From the NCBI GenBank assembly GCA_003133225.1, contig PKWL01000148.1:22802-86801 (forward strand): a stretch of 64,000 nt of DNA, written 5' to 3'. The stretch comes from Janthinobacterium sp. Lineage in GTDB: Bacteria; Pseudomonadota; Gammaproteobacteria; Burkholderiales; Burkholderiaceae_D. The notes beneath the pieces are model-generated. The model ran no database searches. It saw only the letters and a program-made list of their open reading frames with translations, and was not told the origin of the DNA. Position numbers and translations under genes: made by a program. Positions 53,014 to 62,967 of this stretch are shown here, one piece after another. Numbering within the stretch: the stretch's first letter is position 1; each line of letters begins with the position of its first letter.

Positions 53014-54978
53014 CTAATGGGTTTGCAGGGCCGCGCCGTCACCTTGCAAGGCGCCCCCCAGATAGGCGGCGATCACTTTGGGGTCGCGCTGGACCCGGGC
53101 CGGTTCGCCTTCCGCGATCTTTTGGCCAAAGTCGAACACGGTGACGGCATCGCAGATCGACATGACGACGTCCATGTGATGCTCGATTAAGATGATGGTG
53201 ACGCCGCGCTGGCGAATTTTGCGGATCATGGCCACCAACTCCTTGATGTCGGGCGCGGTGAGGCCGGCGGCAGGTTCATCGAGCAGCAAGAGAAGCGGGT
53301 CGAGGCCCAGGGCGCGCCCGATTTCCAGCAGTCGCTGCTTGCCGTACGGCAAGTTGCGCGCTTCCTCGTGGGCCAGGTCGAAGAGGCCGATGAAGTGCAA
53401 GAGGCTGGCGGCGCGCCGGCGCGCGCCAGCTTCCTCCCGGCAATAGCGCGGCGTGCGCAGCATCACGTCCACGACGCTACTTTTAAAGCTGTGGTGCAGG
53501 CCCACGAGCACGTTTTCCAGCGCCGTCATCTCGCCGAACAGTTCGACGTTCTGGAACGTGCGCGCGACGCCGCCCAAGGCGATGGCCGAGGGCGTGTTGC
53601 CAGAAATGACGACGCCTTTGAATTCGACGCTGCCGGCCGTCGGTTTGTAAAGGCCCGTCAAGACGTTCATCATCGTGCTTTTTCCCGAGCCGTTGGGCCC
53701 GATCAAGCCGTGCACGGTGCCATAGGCGACGTCCAGGTCGACTCCGTTGAGTGCCTTCAGACCGCCGAACTGCATCAAAATGTGTTTGGCGCTGAGCAAA
53801 TTGGCCCCGGCGACAGTGGGCACGGGCGGCGCCGACCACGCCACCGTGTCCGTTGGTGCGCCCGCGCTCGCTTGGCCGCCCTGCGCCCGGCCAAGGCGGC
53901 TGCGCAGGATCGCCCCACGCAAAAAGCCGATGATGCCGTCTTGCAGGTAATACACGACAAAGAGCGTCATCAGGCCAAAAATCGTCAGGCGCCAGTCCGT
54001 GATGTTCTCCAGTCGGTAGGAAAAAAGCGCCATGCCCAGCGTGGCTGCGAGCGGTACGGCGACTTGGCGCACGCTCCTGCGTTTCGTCACGAGCACATAG
54101 GCGCTGGCAGCGATGCCGATCACGGCGGCCGCGCTGGCGAGCTGGCGGAATAAATCGATGTCGGACAGCAAGCTGGGCAGCATGACGACGATCAAGGCCC
54201 CCAGCAAGGCGCCGCTGCGCGTCTTGCGCCCGCCCATGATGACGGCCAGCAAAAACAAGATGGTCAATTCGAAGTTGTAGGTGTTGGGTGAAATGTATTC
54301 TTCCGAATACGCATACAGGCTGCCGGCCAGACCCGCTAAGGCGGCGCTGATGACGAAGGCGTACACCTTGTACCGGTAGACGGACACGCCCATGCAGTCG
54401 CAGGCGATGGGGCTGTCGCGCAGGGCTTGGAAGGCGCGTCCCAGATGCGACTTCAAGATGCGGTTGACCACCAAGAGAGAAGCCAGCATGAACCCGGCCA
54501 CCAAATAGAAAAACGCCGTCTCGCCCAGCTTGTAGTCGAAAAATACAGGCTTGGCCAGTTTGATGCCCATTGGCCCGTTCGTCAGGAAAGTCATCTCGTT
54601 GATGAGAATCTGGACGATGGTGCCGAACGCCAGCGTGACCATGGCCAGGTAGGGCCCCGTAACGCGCAAGGCCGGCAAGGCCAAGATGGCGCCAAACAGC
54701 GCTGTCACGGCGATGCTGGCCGGTACAGCAAAGATGAAGGGCAGGCCCAGCTGGAAGTACAGGACGCCGCTCGTGTAGGAACCGATGCCAAACAGGGCGG
54801 CATGGCCGAGCGAGACCAGGCCCGTGTAGCCGACCACGATGTCCAGGCCGAACAGCAAGATGGCGTAGATCAGGATGGTTTCGGCCAGGTGGATGTAATA
54901 CGGATTGTGGAAGGCGAGCGGGAACACCGCCAGGCAGATCAGCCCCAAGAGGCCCAAGGCGAATTTTGTATGGGCCAT
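53014..54978 (-). CDS. fused LivM permease - LivG ATPase
   Basis: A 654-residue protein that joins two liv components normally made apart. Residues 1 to about 350 are the LivM-type permease with about ten membrane helices and the motif G-L-V-S-L-G-H-A-A-L-F-G-I-G-S-Y near 53. After a linker of about 50 residues the LivG-type ATPase has Walker A G-P-N-G-S-G-K-S-T near 430, signature-like L-P-Y-G-K-Q-R near 540 and Walker B L-L-L-L-D-E-P-A-A-G near 558. There is no stop or frameshift at the join. It starts one base after livH. Confidence 0.93.
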   Translation of the reverse strand: MAHTKFALGLLGLICLAVFPLAFHNPYYIHLAETILIYAILLFGLDIVVGYTGLVSLGHAALFGIGSYTSGVLYFQLGLPFIFAVPASIAVTALFGAILALPALRVTGPYLAMVTLAFGTIVQILINEMTFLTNGPMGIKLAKPVFFDYKLGETAFFYLVAGFMLASLLVVNRILKSHLGRAFQALRDSPIACDCMGVSVYRYKVYAFVISAALAGLAGSLYAYSEEYISPNTYNFELTILFLLAVIMGGRKTRSGALLGALIVVMLPSLLSDIDLFRQLASAAAVIGIAASAYVLVTKRRSVRQVAVPLAATLGMALFSYRLENITDWRLTIFGLMTLFVVYYLQDGIIGFLRGAILRSRLGRAQGGQASAGAPTDTVAWSAPPVPTVAGANLLSAKHILMQFGGLKALNGVDLDVAYGTVHGLIGPNGSGKSTMMNVLTGLYKPTAGSVEFKGVVISGNTPSAIALGGVARTFQNVELFGEMTALENVLVGLHHSFKSSVVDVMLRTPRYCREEAGARRRAASLLHFIGLFDLAHEEARNLPYGKQRLLEIGRALGLDPLLLLLDEPAAGLTAPDIKELVAMIRKIRQRGVTIILIEHHMDVVMSICDAVTVFDFGQKIAEGEPARVQRDPKVIAAYLGGALQGDGAALQTH

Positions 54979-54979
54979 G

Positions 54980-55870
54980 TCAAACCTTTTTGATCGAGGT
55001 TTTGCCGAACAGGCCGGCCGGCTTTAACGCCAAGACCAAGAGCAGCAGCAAGAGGCCCGGCACTTCCTTGTAGCCCGTTGAAATATAAAAGCCCGTCAGC
55101 GTTTCGGCCACGCCCAGCAGCAGGCCGCCCACGATCACGCCCATGCCCGAGCTCAAGCCGCCGATGATGGCAACGGCAAACGCCTTCAGGCCGAGCGCGG
55201 TGCCCATGGTGGCGCCGGTCAGGGTCAAGGGCGCCACCAAGACGCCGGCAAAGGCGGCCGTGGCCGACGACAGGGCGTAGGAAAACACGATGACGAGGCG
55301 GGTGTCGATGCCCATCAGGCCGGCGCAATCGCGGTCGTTCGAGGTGGCGACGACGGCCTTGCCATAAATCGACTTGCGGTTGAACAATTCGACCGCCAGC
55401 ATCATGCCCAGGGCGCCCAGCACGACGGCCACTTGCATGGCTTGCACGTTGGCGCCCAAGACCTTGAACGGGGTGGTGGAGAGCGGCGACGGGAAGGTCA
55501 AGTCGTCCTTGCCCCAGATGTTTTCGGCGACGTTCTTGAAGATGATGGCGAGCGCGATGGTGGACATGATCCAGCCAAATTCGGACTTGATTTTGAGGGC
55601 GGGGCGAACGGCGATGCGTTCGACCAACATGCCTTGCAGGGCGCCGAAGGCGATCACGATGGGGATCATGACCCAATAACTGACGTACGGTCCGCCGTGG
55701 ATGTTGCCGACCAGGCTAAGGCCAACCAAGGCGCCCAGCATCAAAGCTTCCCCTTGGCCGAAGTTGAGGGTGCCCGAGGTGGCGAACGTGAGTTGGTAGC
55801 CAAAAGCAATCACGGCGTAGATCATGCCGAGCGCGATGCCACTAAAGACCAGTTGCAGCAGTATATCCAT
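54980..55870 (-). CDS. livH: branched-chain amino acid ABC transporter permease LivH
   Basis: A 296-residue inner membrane permease with about eight helices. Family marks include the N-terminal G-I-A-L-G-M-I-Y-A-V-I-A-F-G-Y, N-F-G-Q-G-E-A-L-M-L-G-A near 36 and A-F-A-V-A-I-I-G-G-L-S-S-G-M-G near 229, the EAA-like loop. It lies 114 bp downstream of the binding-protein gene and directly upstream of livMG. Confidence 0.93.
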   Translation of the reverse strand: MDILLQLVFSGIALGMIYAVIAFGYQLTFATSGTLNFGQGEALMLGALVGLSLVGNIHGGPYVSYWVMIPIVIAFGALQGMLVERIAVRPALKIKSEFGWIMSTIALAIIFKNVAENIWGKDDLTFPSPLSTTPFKVLGANVQAMQVAVVLGALGMMLAVELFNRKSIYGKAVVATSNDRDCAGLMGIDTRLVIVFSYALSSATAAFAGVLVAPLTLTGATMGTALGLKAFAVAIIGGLSSGMGVIVGGLLLGVAETLTGFYISTGYKEVPGLLLLLLVLALKPAGLFGKTSIKKV

Positions 55871-55984
55871 TGACGTCGCCCCAGGGCGGCTTTGGGCCGC
55901 AGATCGATCACACGTTTCGTTCGCGGCGCAGGCTGGCAGGCGCGGGATAGCTCGAGCCCGCCAGCCGTACTGGCCGTACTGGCC

Positions 55985-57142
55985 TTATTGGGCCAACACG
56001 ACGCGCCGATCCTTGACCTGGCCGAACACGGGCATGCCGGGCTTGATGGCTTCATGGTCGGTCTTGCTAAACGGCTTGTTGTAGGTCGTCACAACGCCGT
56101 CCACCTTGGTACCCAGGTTTTCCAGTGCCGCCCGCACTTTCGGGCCGTCCGTCGTGCCGGCTTGGCGGATGGCGGCAGCTAAGAGGTAGACCGAATCGTA
56201 GCCTTGAGCGGCCGACACGGGTGACGGGATCCGGCCTTGCGGCGGGTTGTAGGTTTTGACGTAGGCGTCGATGAAGGCGCGGCGCTTGGGCGTGTTCGGG
56301 TCCTGGATGAAGGTTTGCGGCATCAAGGCGCCATCGCCATTCTTGCCGGCGTTGTCGACAAAATTACCCATGGACAGGGTCCAGCTGCCGATCATTGGCA
56401 CCCGCCAGCCCAGTTTTTCCATGCCGTTGGCAATTTGCGCTAATTCCGGCCCGATGCCGTAGGTCAGGATCGCTTGCGCGCCGGCCTGCTTTGCTTTGAG
56501 CAGCTGGGCCGTCATGTCGACGTCCTTGATGTTGAATTTTTCAACGGCGACGGGCTTCACGCCTTTTTTTTCAAGCGCCTTTTCCAAGTCTTCGCGCCCC
56601 AGTTGGCCATAGTTGGTGGAGTCGGCCAGGATCGCGACTTTCGTGAATTTGCGCTTGGTGATGGCTTCGTTGACGATCATGCTCGACTGGATGGTGTCGT
56701 TGGCGGAGGTGCGGAAAATGTAATTTTCCGGTTGGTCGGCGAACTGCTTGGTGATGATGGAGCCGGTGGCGACGTTATTGATGACGGGGATCTTCGCTTC
56801 CTGATAAAAGCGCTGTGAGGCCAAGGCCACGCCGGTATTGATGAAGCCGAGCGTGGCGACGACTTTTTCCTTGTTGATCAATTCTTGCGCCACCTGCACG
56901 CCGCGTTCGTTTTTCGCTTCCTCGTCGCGCTCGATCAACTGCAGCGGGCGCCCCAGCACGCCGCCCTTGGCGTTAATTTCGGCCGCGGCCAACTGGACGC
57001 CATCGCGCATCGAGACGCCCATCGGCGCCGAGCCGCCCGTAAACGGGCCGGATACGCCGATTTTGATCGGCTCGGCCGCCATCCCGATGGCGCAGCAGGT
57101 CAATAACGCCGCGGCAACGATGCCATTCATTTTAGGGTTCAT
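55985..57142 (-). CDS. livK: branched-chain amino acid ABC transporter substrate-binding protein
   Basis: A 385-residue periplasmic binding protein of the LivJ/LivK type. A signal peptide ends near A-I-G-M-A-A, and the mature start I-K-I-G-V-S-G-P-F-T-G-G-S-A is typical. The ligand-binding two-lobe fold covers the rest. I chose the ATG at 57142 because AGAGGATGAC lies ahead and the signal peptide follows; a longer frame begins at 57184. The exact ligand is not predictable: this branch also binds aromatic or amide compounds. Confidence 0.9.
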   Translation of the reverse strand: MNPKMNGIVAAALLTCCAIGMAAEPIKIGVSGPFTGGSAPMGVSMRDGVQLAAAEINAKGGVLGRPLQLIERDEEAKNERGVQVAQELINKEKVVATLGFINTGVALASQRFYQEAKIPVINNVATGSIITKQFADQPENYIFRTSANDTIQSSMIVNEAITKRKFTKVAILADSTNYGQLGREDLEKALEKKGVKPVAVEKFNIKDVDMTAQLLKAKQAGAQAILTYGIGPELAQIANGMEKLGWRVPMIGSWTLSMGNFVDNAGKNGDGALMPQTFIQDPNTPKRRAFIDAYVKTYNPPQGRIPSPVSAAQGYDSVYLLAAAIRQAGTTDGPKVRAALENLGTKVDGVVTTYNKPFSKTDHEAIKPGMPVFGQVKDRRVVLAQ

Positions 57143-58023
57143 GTCATCCTCTTTCTGAGTTTTATATTGTTTACCCGTAGCCACTGATTAGCCCAATGCT
57201 CTTTTACCTGCTTCTCCTAACTTAGCCAGTTGCGGTCGCTGTCGCCTGCTCCCTTGCGTGCCATTAACCAAAACGGAACACATGGGATAGATACTAAACG
57301 AAGAACATTGTCAAATCATCTTATTTAAACGAATTTATTGCAATATTTGGATGATTTATTTGTCATTAAATGGCCCCACCCTGATGCTGCGCTGCGTCAT
57401 CTTTCGTTGGGGCGCAGCAACAGGTTCTCGTTGCCGCGCACGTAGATGGACGCCCAAGGGCGGTGCCAAGCCGAGTAGCTAGCCAATGAATCTTGTTGGC
57501 GGTAACCCGAGGCCAGACCATCAGGCTCGCGCCATCGCCTGCGGGTGAAAGAAGGCGCGCGGTGAAGGGCGCAAAGCTGGACGGCTCGCCTCAACCCGGC
57601 CCTTTCACGTCACCAGCCAATTGACGCCTCGTTTCGCCGCCTTGGCGCTCGCAGCATGCGGCTGTGCCGACACAGGGGCGGTGACCGCTCACACGCAAAG
57701 AGCAAAACGCGACCGAAAGCGCGTGGTTTTCGTGTACAGATGCGCCCTTTTAGGGTATGGTGTGGGAGGACAGTTGCGCGCCACTTTTTGCGCTGCTTCT
57801 GCCGCCGCATCGTGGCATGCCGTTCGCGGTCGCGCTAATGTCAGCGCTAGCAGGTGGGTCCATTCAGAGCTTCTTGCCCAAGCAGCGAAACCGCGCCAGA
57901 GGCGACGTTTCGCACCGCCCGGGGCGGTGCTGGGATCCCGGAGCGTCGGCCTGTTTGCTGAAAAAAACGTTGTTAATTGAAGAAAGTTCGCCTTCCACCT
58001 GCCTGGGGGCACCTACAAAATTT
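57143..58023. other. intergenic region between livK and rhlE
   Basis: About 880 bp without a gene that I can support. The part next to livK (57260-57370) is AT-rich and has a perfect -35 box TTGACA on the minus strand (57314-57309), a likely livK promoter, though the matching -10 (near 57292-57298) is weak. The rest is GC-rich; a 65-codon minus-strand frame at 57397-57594 ends in a protein-like stretch but shows no family. Confidence 0.4.
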
Positions 58024-59469
58024 ATGTCTGAAACAGAGTCCACCTGTATGCCCGCGCTGGCGCCGACCGTGCGTTTTACCGACTTCGGTCTGGCGCCTGA
58101 GATTTTGCGCGCCCTAAACGATCAAGGTTACGTTCATCCGACGCCGATCCAGGCCGAAGCCATCCCAATTGTGTTGCAAGGGCGCGACGTCATGGGCGCG
58201 GCGCAGACCGGCACCGGCAAGACTGCCGGCTTTGCGCTGCCGATCATCCAGCTGCTCTTAGCCGACGCCAGCAGCAGCATGTCGCCCGCGCGCCATCCGG
58301 TGCGGGCGCTGATTTTGACGCCGACGCGCGAACTGGCGGTGCAGGTGGCCGAGAACGTGAAGGCTTATGCGCAGCATACGCCACTGCGCTCGACGGTCGT
58401 ATTTGGCGGCATGGACATGGCCTCGCAAACGGCGGCGCTACGTGCGGGCGTTGAAATTGTGATCGCTACGCCGGGGCGCCTGCTCGACCATGTGCAGCAA
58501 AAAACGTTGAGCCTGGGGCAGGTCCAAATCCTCGTTATGGATGAGGCCGACCGCATGCTCGACATGGGCTTCTTGCCCGACTTGCAACGCATCATCAACC
58601 TGCTGCCGAAGCAGCGCCAGAACCTGATGTTCTCGGCCACGTTTTCACAGGAAATCAAAAGGCTCGCCAATAGCTTTCTGTCTAACCCAGTCACGATTGA
58701 AGTGGCGCGCAGCAATGCCACGGCCGACAAGGTCAGCCAAGTGGTGTACAAGGTGGCCGAAGAGAACAAGCGCGACGTTGTGTCGCACCTGATCCGCGGG
58801 CGTGACCTGAAACAAGTGCTGGTGTTTTCCAACACCAAGATCGGCGCCTCGCGCCTGGCGCGTCAGCTGGAACAGGAAGGCGTGAGGGCGACCGCGATTC
58901 ACGGCGACAAGACCCAGCAGGAACGGATGGCGGCGTTGGAAGCGTTCAAGAAGGGCGAGACGGATGTGCTGGTGGCGACCGACGTGGCCGCGCGCGGGCT
59001 CGACATTACCGACTTGCCTTGCGTGATCAATTTCGACTTGCCGTACAACGCCGAGGATTATATTCACCGCATCGGGCGCACCGGCCGCGCCGGCGCCTCG
59101 GGCGACGCCATTTCGATTTTTTCCGACAAGGACGAACGCCTGTTGCTCGACATCGAAAAGCTGATCAAGCAAACCATCCCGCGCGGCGAGTTAAGCGGCT
59201 TTGTGCCGACCTCTAGTCACAGCGCCGAGCGCCATCCACGGCGCAGCGCCGACAGTGCCCCCGGCGAGCGTCCAGCACCCGGTCGGCCGCCCGAGCGCAG
59301 CAGCCGTCCTGGGTTTAACCCTTCTGCTCGCCGCGAGAAGATCGATCCCTGGTTTTTGAAACCCTACGAGCCGGCCAAAACGGTCGCGCCGGCCGCAACT
59401 GCGGCGGCACCGGCGGCGCAGCCGAAGTACCAGCTTGCCGCCTTGCTGGGCGGCTTGCTCAAGCAATAG
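58024..59469 (+). CDS. rhlE: DEAD-box RNA helicase (RhlE-like)
   Basis: A 481-residue ATP-dependent RNA helicase. Motifs in order: Q motif F-T-D-F-G-L with P-T-P-I-Q near 39, A-Q-T-G-T-G-K-T near 60, P-T-R-E-L-A near 101, D-E-A-D-R-M-L near 175, S-A-T near 206 and H-R-I-G-R-T-G-R-A-G near 349. The C-terminal 90 residues are basic and low-complexity, as in RhlE proteins that act in ribosome assembly and cold growth. The ATG at 58024 gives the family N-terminus; the longer frame to 57757 is not protein-like. Confidence 0.93.
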   Translation: MSETESTCMPALAPTVRFTDFGLAPEILRALNDQGYVHPTPIQAEAIPIVLQGRDVMGAAQTGTGKTAGFALPIIQLLLADASSSMSPARHPVRALILTPTRELAVQVAENVKAYAQHTPLRSTVVFGGMDMASQTAALRAGVEIVIATPGRLLDHVQQKTLSLGQVQILVMDEADRMLDMGFLPDLQRIINLLPKQRQNLMFSATFSQEIKRLANSFLSNPVTIEVARSNATADKVSQVVYKVAEENKRDVVSHLIRGRDLKQVLVFSNTKIGASRLARQLEQEGVRATAIHGDKTQQERMAALEAFKKGETDVLVATDVAARGLDITDLPCVINFDLPYNAEDYIHRIGRTGRAGASGDAISIFSDKDERLLLDIEKLIKQTIPRGELSGFVPTSSHSAERHPRRSADSAPGERPAPGRPPERSSRPGFNPSARREKIDPWFLKPYEPAKTVAPAATAAAPAAQPKYQLAALLGGLLKQ

Positions 59470-60446
59470 GCGCGCGCGAGTTGCCGGTTGCGCGAAGCTC
59501 GTTCATGCAGCCCATGGTGTGACGGTCGTTCCGTAGATGACACTGGTAGCCGGGCGTGCCACTCGAACATGTTTCACGCCATGGTTGCGTTCAGTGTTTC
59601 GCTCGTAGTGCGCCTTCATGCGACTTTTGCAGCCGCGGTTTTCCCAGTGGTCTCTGTCTTTATCCAAATTTTGGACGCAACACGGCCATTCGTTTCACAT
59701 TCCATGACAAACAAATCAGGCTTCATTCCCTCTCACTTTTTCGACGCCACGTAACGAAATTCAACCACGAATTTGACGATTCCAAATTCCGGATCGGCCG
59801 TTGGCTTGAGCACAGCGTAACCGGGTGAGGGGCGAGAGCCTTGCCCCTGTGCGCATTCTTATGTTCACCTTCGTCGCGCGCTGGGGTGGGCAGCTGAAGA
59901 AAATGTTTGTCGCGTAGCCACATTTCCACCTTTAACGATGAGCTGCGCCAGATGAATTAGCCAATCTCCCACCGATGGCGGTTTCAGGAAGTCTGTTTTG
60001 GGGACAGTGATGAAGCGAATTTGGTATTTCGTGCAATTTTGACCAAGGAAACTGAAGCGCGGTTAAAGGAGGTTGAGTTGTCGTTTTCGACATTTCAGGC
60101 CAACAGTTGGCAACACGGGTTGTGTTCGCTTCGGATTCGGTTTATTTTCACGATAGCGTGGCGAAGAAACGGTAGTTCGCCACTTCGACGAGCGCCGCCT
60201 GGCCGAAGTGCTCGGCTTGCAGAGACAAGCATTGGACGACTTGCACGGGGCCGCTGATAACGCCTTGAAATTATTATATTTTTTGGTGCGATTGCCTGGG
60301 TTATCCTTCGGGGCCCCATGAGACATGCTTTGGTGGGGGACCGCCAAACGCTCGAGACAATTGGCGCTAATTGTGTCGATGATGATATGAGCGTGGTTTC
60401 AGTACTGAGCGTTGCCATAATTTTTGTGTTGCATAAGGTGAATCAG
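59470..60446. other. intergenic region between rhlE and rfbB
   Basis: About 980 bp with no gene that I can support. A 54-codon plus-strand frame at 60157-60321 reads V-R-H-F-D-E-R-R-L-A-E-V-L-G-L-Q-R-Q-A-L-D-D-L and so on to a TGA; it is protein-like but has no start codon and a stop right before it, so it may be the end of a decayed gene. The base composition is lower in GC than in the neighbours. I see no JUMPstart/ops element before rfbB. Confidence 0.4.
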
Positions 60447-61526
60447 ATGATTCTAGTTACCGGTGGTGCCGGTTTTATCGGCTCAAACTTTGTTCATGAC
60501 TGGCTCGCGCACAGCGATGAACCGGTCATTAATCTGGACAAGCTAACTTATGCGGGGAATATGAATAACCTGCAAGCGCTGAGCACGGATCGGCGTCACA
60601 CGTTCTTCAAGGGCGATGTTTGCGACGGTGCGCACGTGGCAAAGCTGCTGGCCACCCATAAGCCGCGCGCGCTCGTCCATTTTGCCGCCGAGAGCCACGT
60701 CGATCGCTCGATCCATGACCCCAGTGCATTTGTTAACACCAACATCAACGGTACCTTCAGCCTGCTCGAAGCCGTCCGTGCCTACTTGACTGGCTTGCCC
60801 GCACCGGAGCAGGCCGCATTTCGCTTCCTGCATGTTTCCACCGACGAAGTGTACGGCACGCTTGGTCCTGACGACGCGCCATTTACCGAACAGACGCCCT
60901 ACGCGCCGAACAGCCCGTATTCTGCAACCAAGGCAGCAGCCGATCATTTGGTGCGCGCTTATCACCACACATACGGCTTGCCGACGCTGACCACCAATTG
61001 CTCGAATAACTATGGCCCCTATCACTTTCCGGAAAAACTGATTCCACTGGTCATTGCCAATGCCCGCGCTGGCAAGACGTTGCCGATTTATGGCGACGGT
61101 CAGCAAGTGCGTGACTGGCTGTATGTGGGCGACCATTGCAGCGCGATACGGTGTGTGCTGGAGGGGGGCCGACCGGGGGCGACATATAACATCGGCGGCT
61201 GGAATGAAAAAGCCAATCTGGACGTGGTTCATAGCCTGTGCGACGTGCTCGACCAGCTGGCGCCGAAGGAGGCAGGCACCTCTTACCGCGAGCAGATCAC
61301 GTATGTTGCCGACCGTCCCGGCCATGACCGTCGCTACGCGATCGACGCACGGAAAATCGAACGCGAACTCGGCTGGAAGCCGGCCGAAACCTTCGACAGC
61401 GGCATCAAAAAGACCGTGCAATGGTATCTTGATCACCAGGACTGGGTACGCGACGTGCAATCGGGCGCTTATCTGACGTGGCTGGAGCAAAATTATGCGC
61501 AAAGAGCCTGCCAGGAGGGCGTGTGA
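60447..61526 (+). CDS. rfbB: dTDP-glucose 4,6-dehydratase
   Basis: A 359-residue NAD-dependent dehydratase, step two of dTDP-L-rhamnose synthesis. The NAD motif [10 protein letters not shown] is at residues 5-14, the catalytic S-T-D-E-V-Y-G near 133 and Y-S-A-T-K near 165. AAGGTG precedes the ATG at 60447, which is the family start; the frame continues upstream without likeness. It leads the rfbBACD operon and overlaps rfbA (TGATG). Confidence 0.96.
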   Translation: MILVTGGAGFIGSNFVHDWLAHSDEPVINLDKLTYAGNMNNLQALSTDRRHTFFKGDVCDGAHVAKLLATHKPRALVHFAAESHVDRSIHDPSAFVNTNINGTFSLLEAVRAYLTGLPAPEQAAFRFLHVSTDEVYGTLGPDDAPFTEQTPYAPNSPYSATKAAADHLVRAYHHTYGLPTLTTNCSNNYGPYHFPEKLIPLVIANARAGKTLPIYGDGQQVRDWLYVGDHCSAIRCVLEGGRPGATYNIGGWNEKANLDVVHSLCDVLDQLAPKEAGTSYREQITYVADRPGHDRRYAIDARKIERELGWKPAETFDSGIKKTVQWYLDHQDWVRDVQSGAYLTWLEQNYAQRACQEGV

Positions 61527-62419
61527 TGACCACAGCACTCGAGCGTAAAGGCATCATTCTGGCTGGCGGCTCCGGTACGCGGCTATATCCCGTTACCATG
61601 TCCGTCTCCAAGCAATTGCTGCCCGTGTACGACAAGCCGATGATTTATTATCCCTTGACTACACTGATGCTGGCTGGCATGCGCGATATCCTGATCATTT
61701 CGACCCCGCAAGATACGCCGCGTTTCCGGGAGTTGCTGGGAGACGGCAGCCAGTGGGGCATCCGCCTCAGCTATGCTGTACAGCCGACCCCGGACGGCTT
61801 GGCGCAGGCGTTCATCATCGGCCGCGAATTCTTGGGCGATGCGCCGTCCGCCCTGATCTTGGGCGACAATATTTATTACGGTCACGATTTCGAGGTCCAG
61901 TTGGCCGCCGCCTCCCGTTGCACTGAAGGCGCCACCGTGTTTGCCTATCACGTGCAAGACCCGCAGCGTTATGGCGTGATCGAATTCGATGCCCAACGGC
62001 GCGCCGTCAGCATCGAAGAAAAGCCGGCCCGGCCAAAGTCTAATTATGCGGTCACCGGCCTCTACTTTTATGACTGCCTCGTGTGCGGCATCGCGGCTGG
62101 CATCAAGCCGTCCGCGCGCGGTGAACTGGAGATTACCGATGTCAATCGGACCTACCTCGAGCGCGGTGCGCTCCATGTTGAACGCATGGGACGCGGCATG
62201 GCTTGGCTTGACACGGGCACTCATGAATCGCTGCTCGAAGCCGGTCAGTTCATCGCCACCATTGAAAACCGTCAGGGGCTGAAAGTCGCTTGCCCTGAAG
62301 AAATTGCCTACCGCAAGGGCTATATCGATGGGGCGCAACTGAAAGTACTGGCACAACCGCTCAATAAAAATGGTTACGGGCAATATTTGTTGCGGCTGTT
62401 GGATGACAGGATTTTCTGA
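61526..62419 (+). CDS. rfbA: glucose-1-phosphate thymidylyltransferase
   Basis: A 297-residue nucleotidyltransferase that makes dTDP-glucose from glucose-1-phosphate and dTTP, the first step of the rhamnose path. The motif [11 protein letters not shown] near residues 11-21, the K-P-M-I-Y-Y-P substrate loop near 37 and G-D-N-I-Y-Y-G-H-D near 114 are intact. AGGAGGGCGTG precedes the ATG, which overlaps the rfbB stop. Confidence 0.96.
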   Translation: MTTALERKGIILAGGSGTRLYPVTMSVSKQLLPVYDKPMIYYPLTTLMLAGMRDILIISTPQDTPRFRELLGDGSQWGIRLSYAVQPTPDGLAQAFIIGREFLGDAPSALILGDNIYYGHDFEVQLAAASRCTEGATVFAYHVQDPQRYGVIEFDAQRRAVSIEEKPARPKSNYAVTGLYFYDCLVCGIAAGIKPSARGELEITDVNRTYLERGALHVERMGRGMAWLDTGTHESLLEAGQFIATIENRQGLKVACPEEIAYRKGYIDGAQLKVLAQPLNKNGYGQYLLRLLDDRIF

Positions 62420-62421
62420 CC

Positions 62422-62967
62422 ATGAAAATCCAGGCGACCGCCATTCCCGCCGTTGTCATCATCGAGCCCAAGGTATTTGGCGATGAGAGGGGCTTTTTTT
62501 ATGAGAGCTTCAACCAGCGCCGTTTCCAGGAGCTGAGCGGGACCCACGCCAGTTTCGTGCAGGACAATCATTCCAAATCCGCTAAAAATGTGCTGCGCGG
62601 CTTGCATTATCAAATCCGGCAGCCGCAAGGCAAACTGGTGCGCGTGGTGGCGGGCGAAGTGTTTGATGTGGCCGTCGATATCCGCAAAAGCTCGCTCACT
62701 TTCGGCCATTGGGTCGGCATCACGCTGTCGGCCGACAATAAGCGCCAATTATGGATCCCGCCCGGATTCGCCCATGGTTTCGTCGTGACCAGCCAATCGG
62801 CCGAATTCCTGTACAAAACCACCGACTATTGGGCCCCGGAACACGAGCGCTGCATCGCCTGGAATGATCCTGCGATCGGTATCGATTGGCCGCTCGACGG
62901 CCTACCCCTCCTGTCCGGCAAAGACGAGGCCGGCCAGCTGCTGGCCGAGGTCGAGGTATTTGCGTGA
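62422..62967 (+). CDS. rfbC: dTDP-4-dehydrorhamnose 3,5-epimerase
   Basis: A 181-residue cupin-fold epimerase, step three of dTDP-L-rhamnose synthesis. The motifs D-E-R-G-F-F-Y-E-S-F, F-V-Q-D-N-H-S-K-S, V-L-R-G-L-H-Y-Q with the catalytic histidine, and the I-P-P-G-F-A-H-G-F block are all present. It lies 2 bp after rfbA and overlaps rfbD by 4 bp (GTGA). Confidence 0.96.
   Translation: MKIQATAIPAVVIIEPKVFGDERGFFYESFNQRRFQELSGTHASFVQDNHSKSAKNVLRGLHYQIRQPQGKLVRVVAGEVFDVAVDIRKSSLTFGHWVGITLSADNKRQLWIPPGFAHGFVVTSQSAEFLYKTTDYWAPEHERCIAWNDPAIGIDWPLDGLPLLSGKDEAGQLLAEVEVFA

Noticed and set aside
57757..58023. Upstream extension of the RhlE frame
   Set aside because: The 89 extra residues have no family likeness, and the Q-motif helicase fold starts soon after the ATG at 58024.
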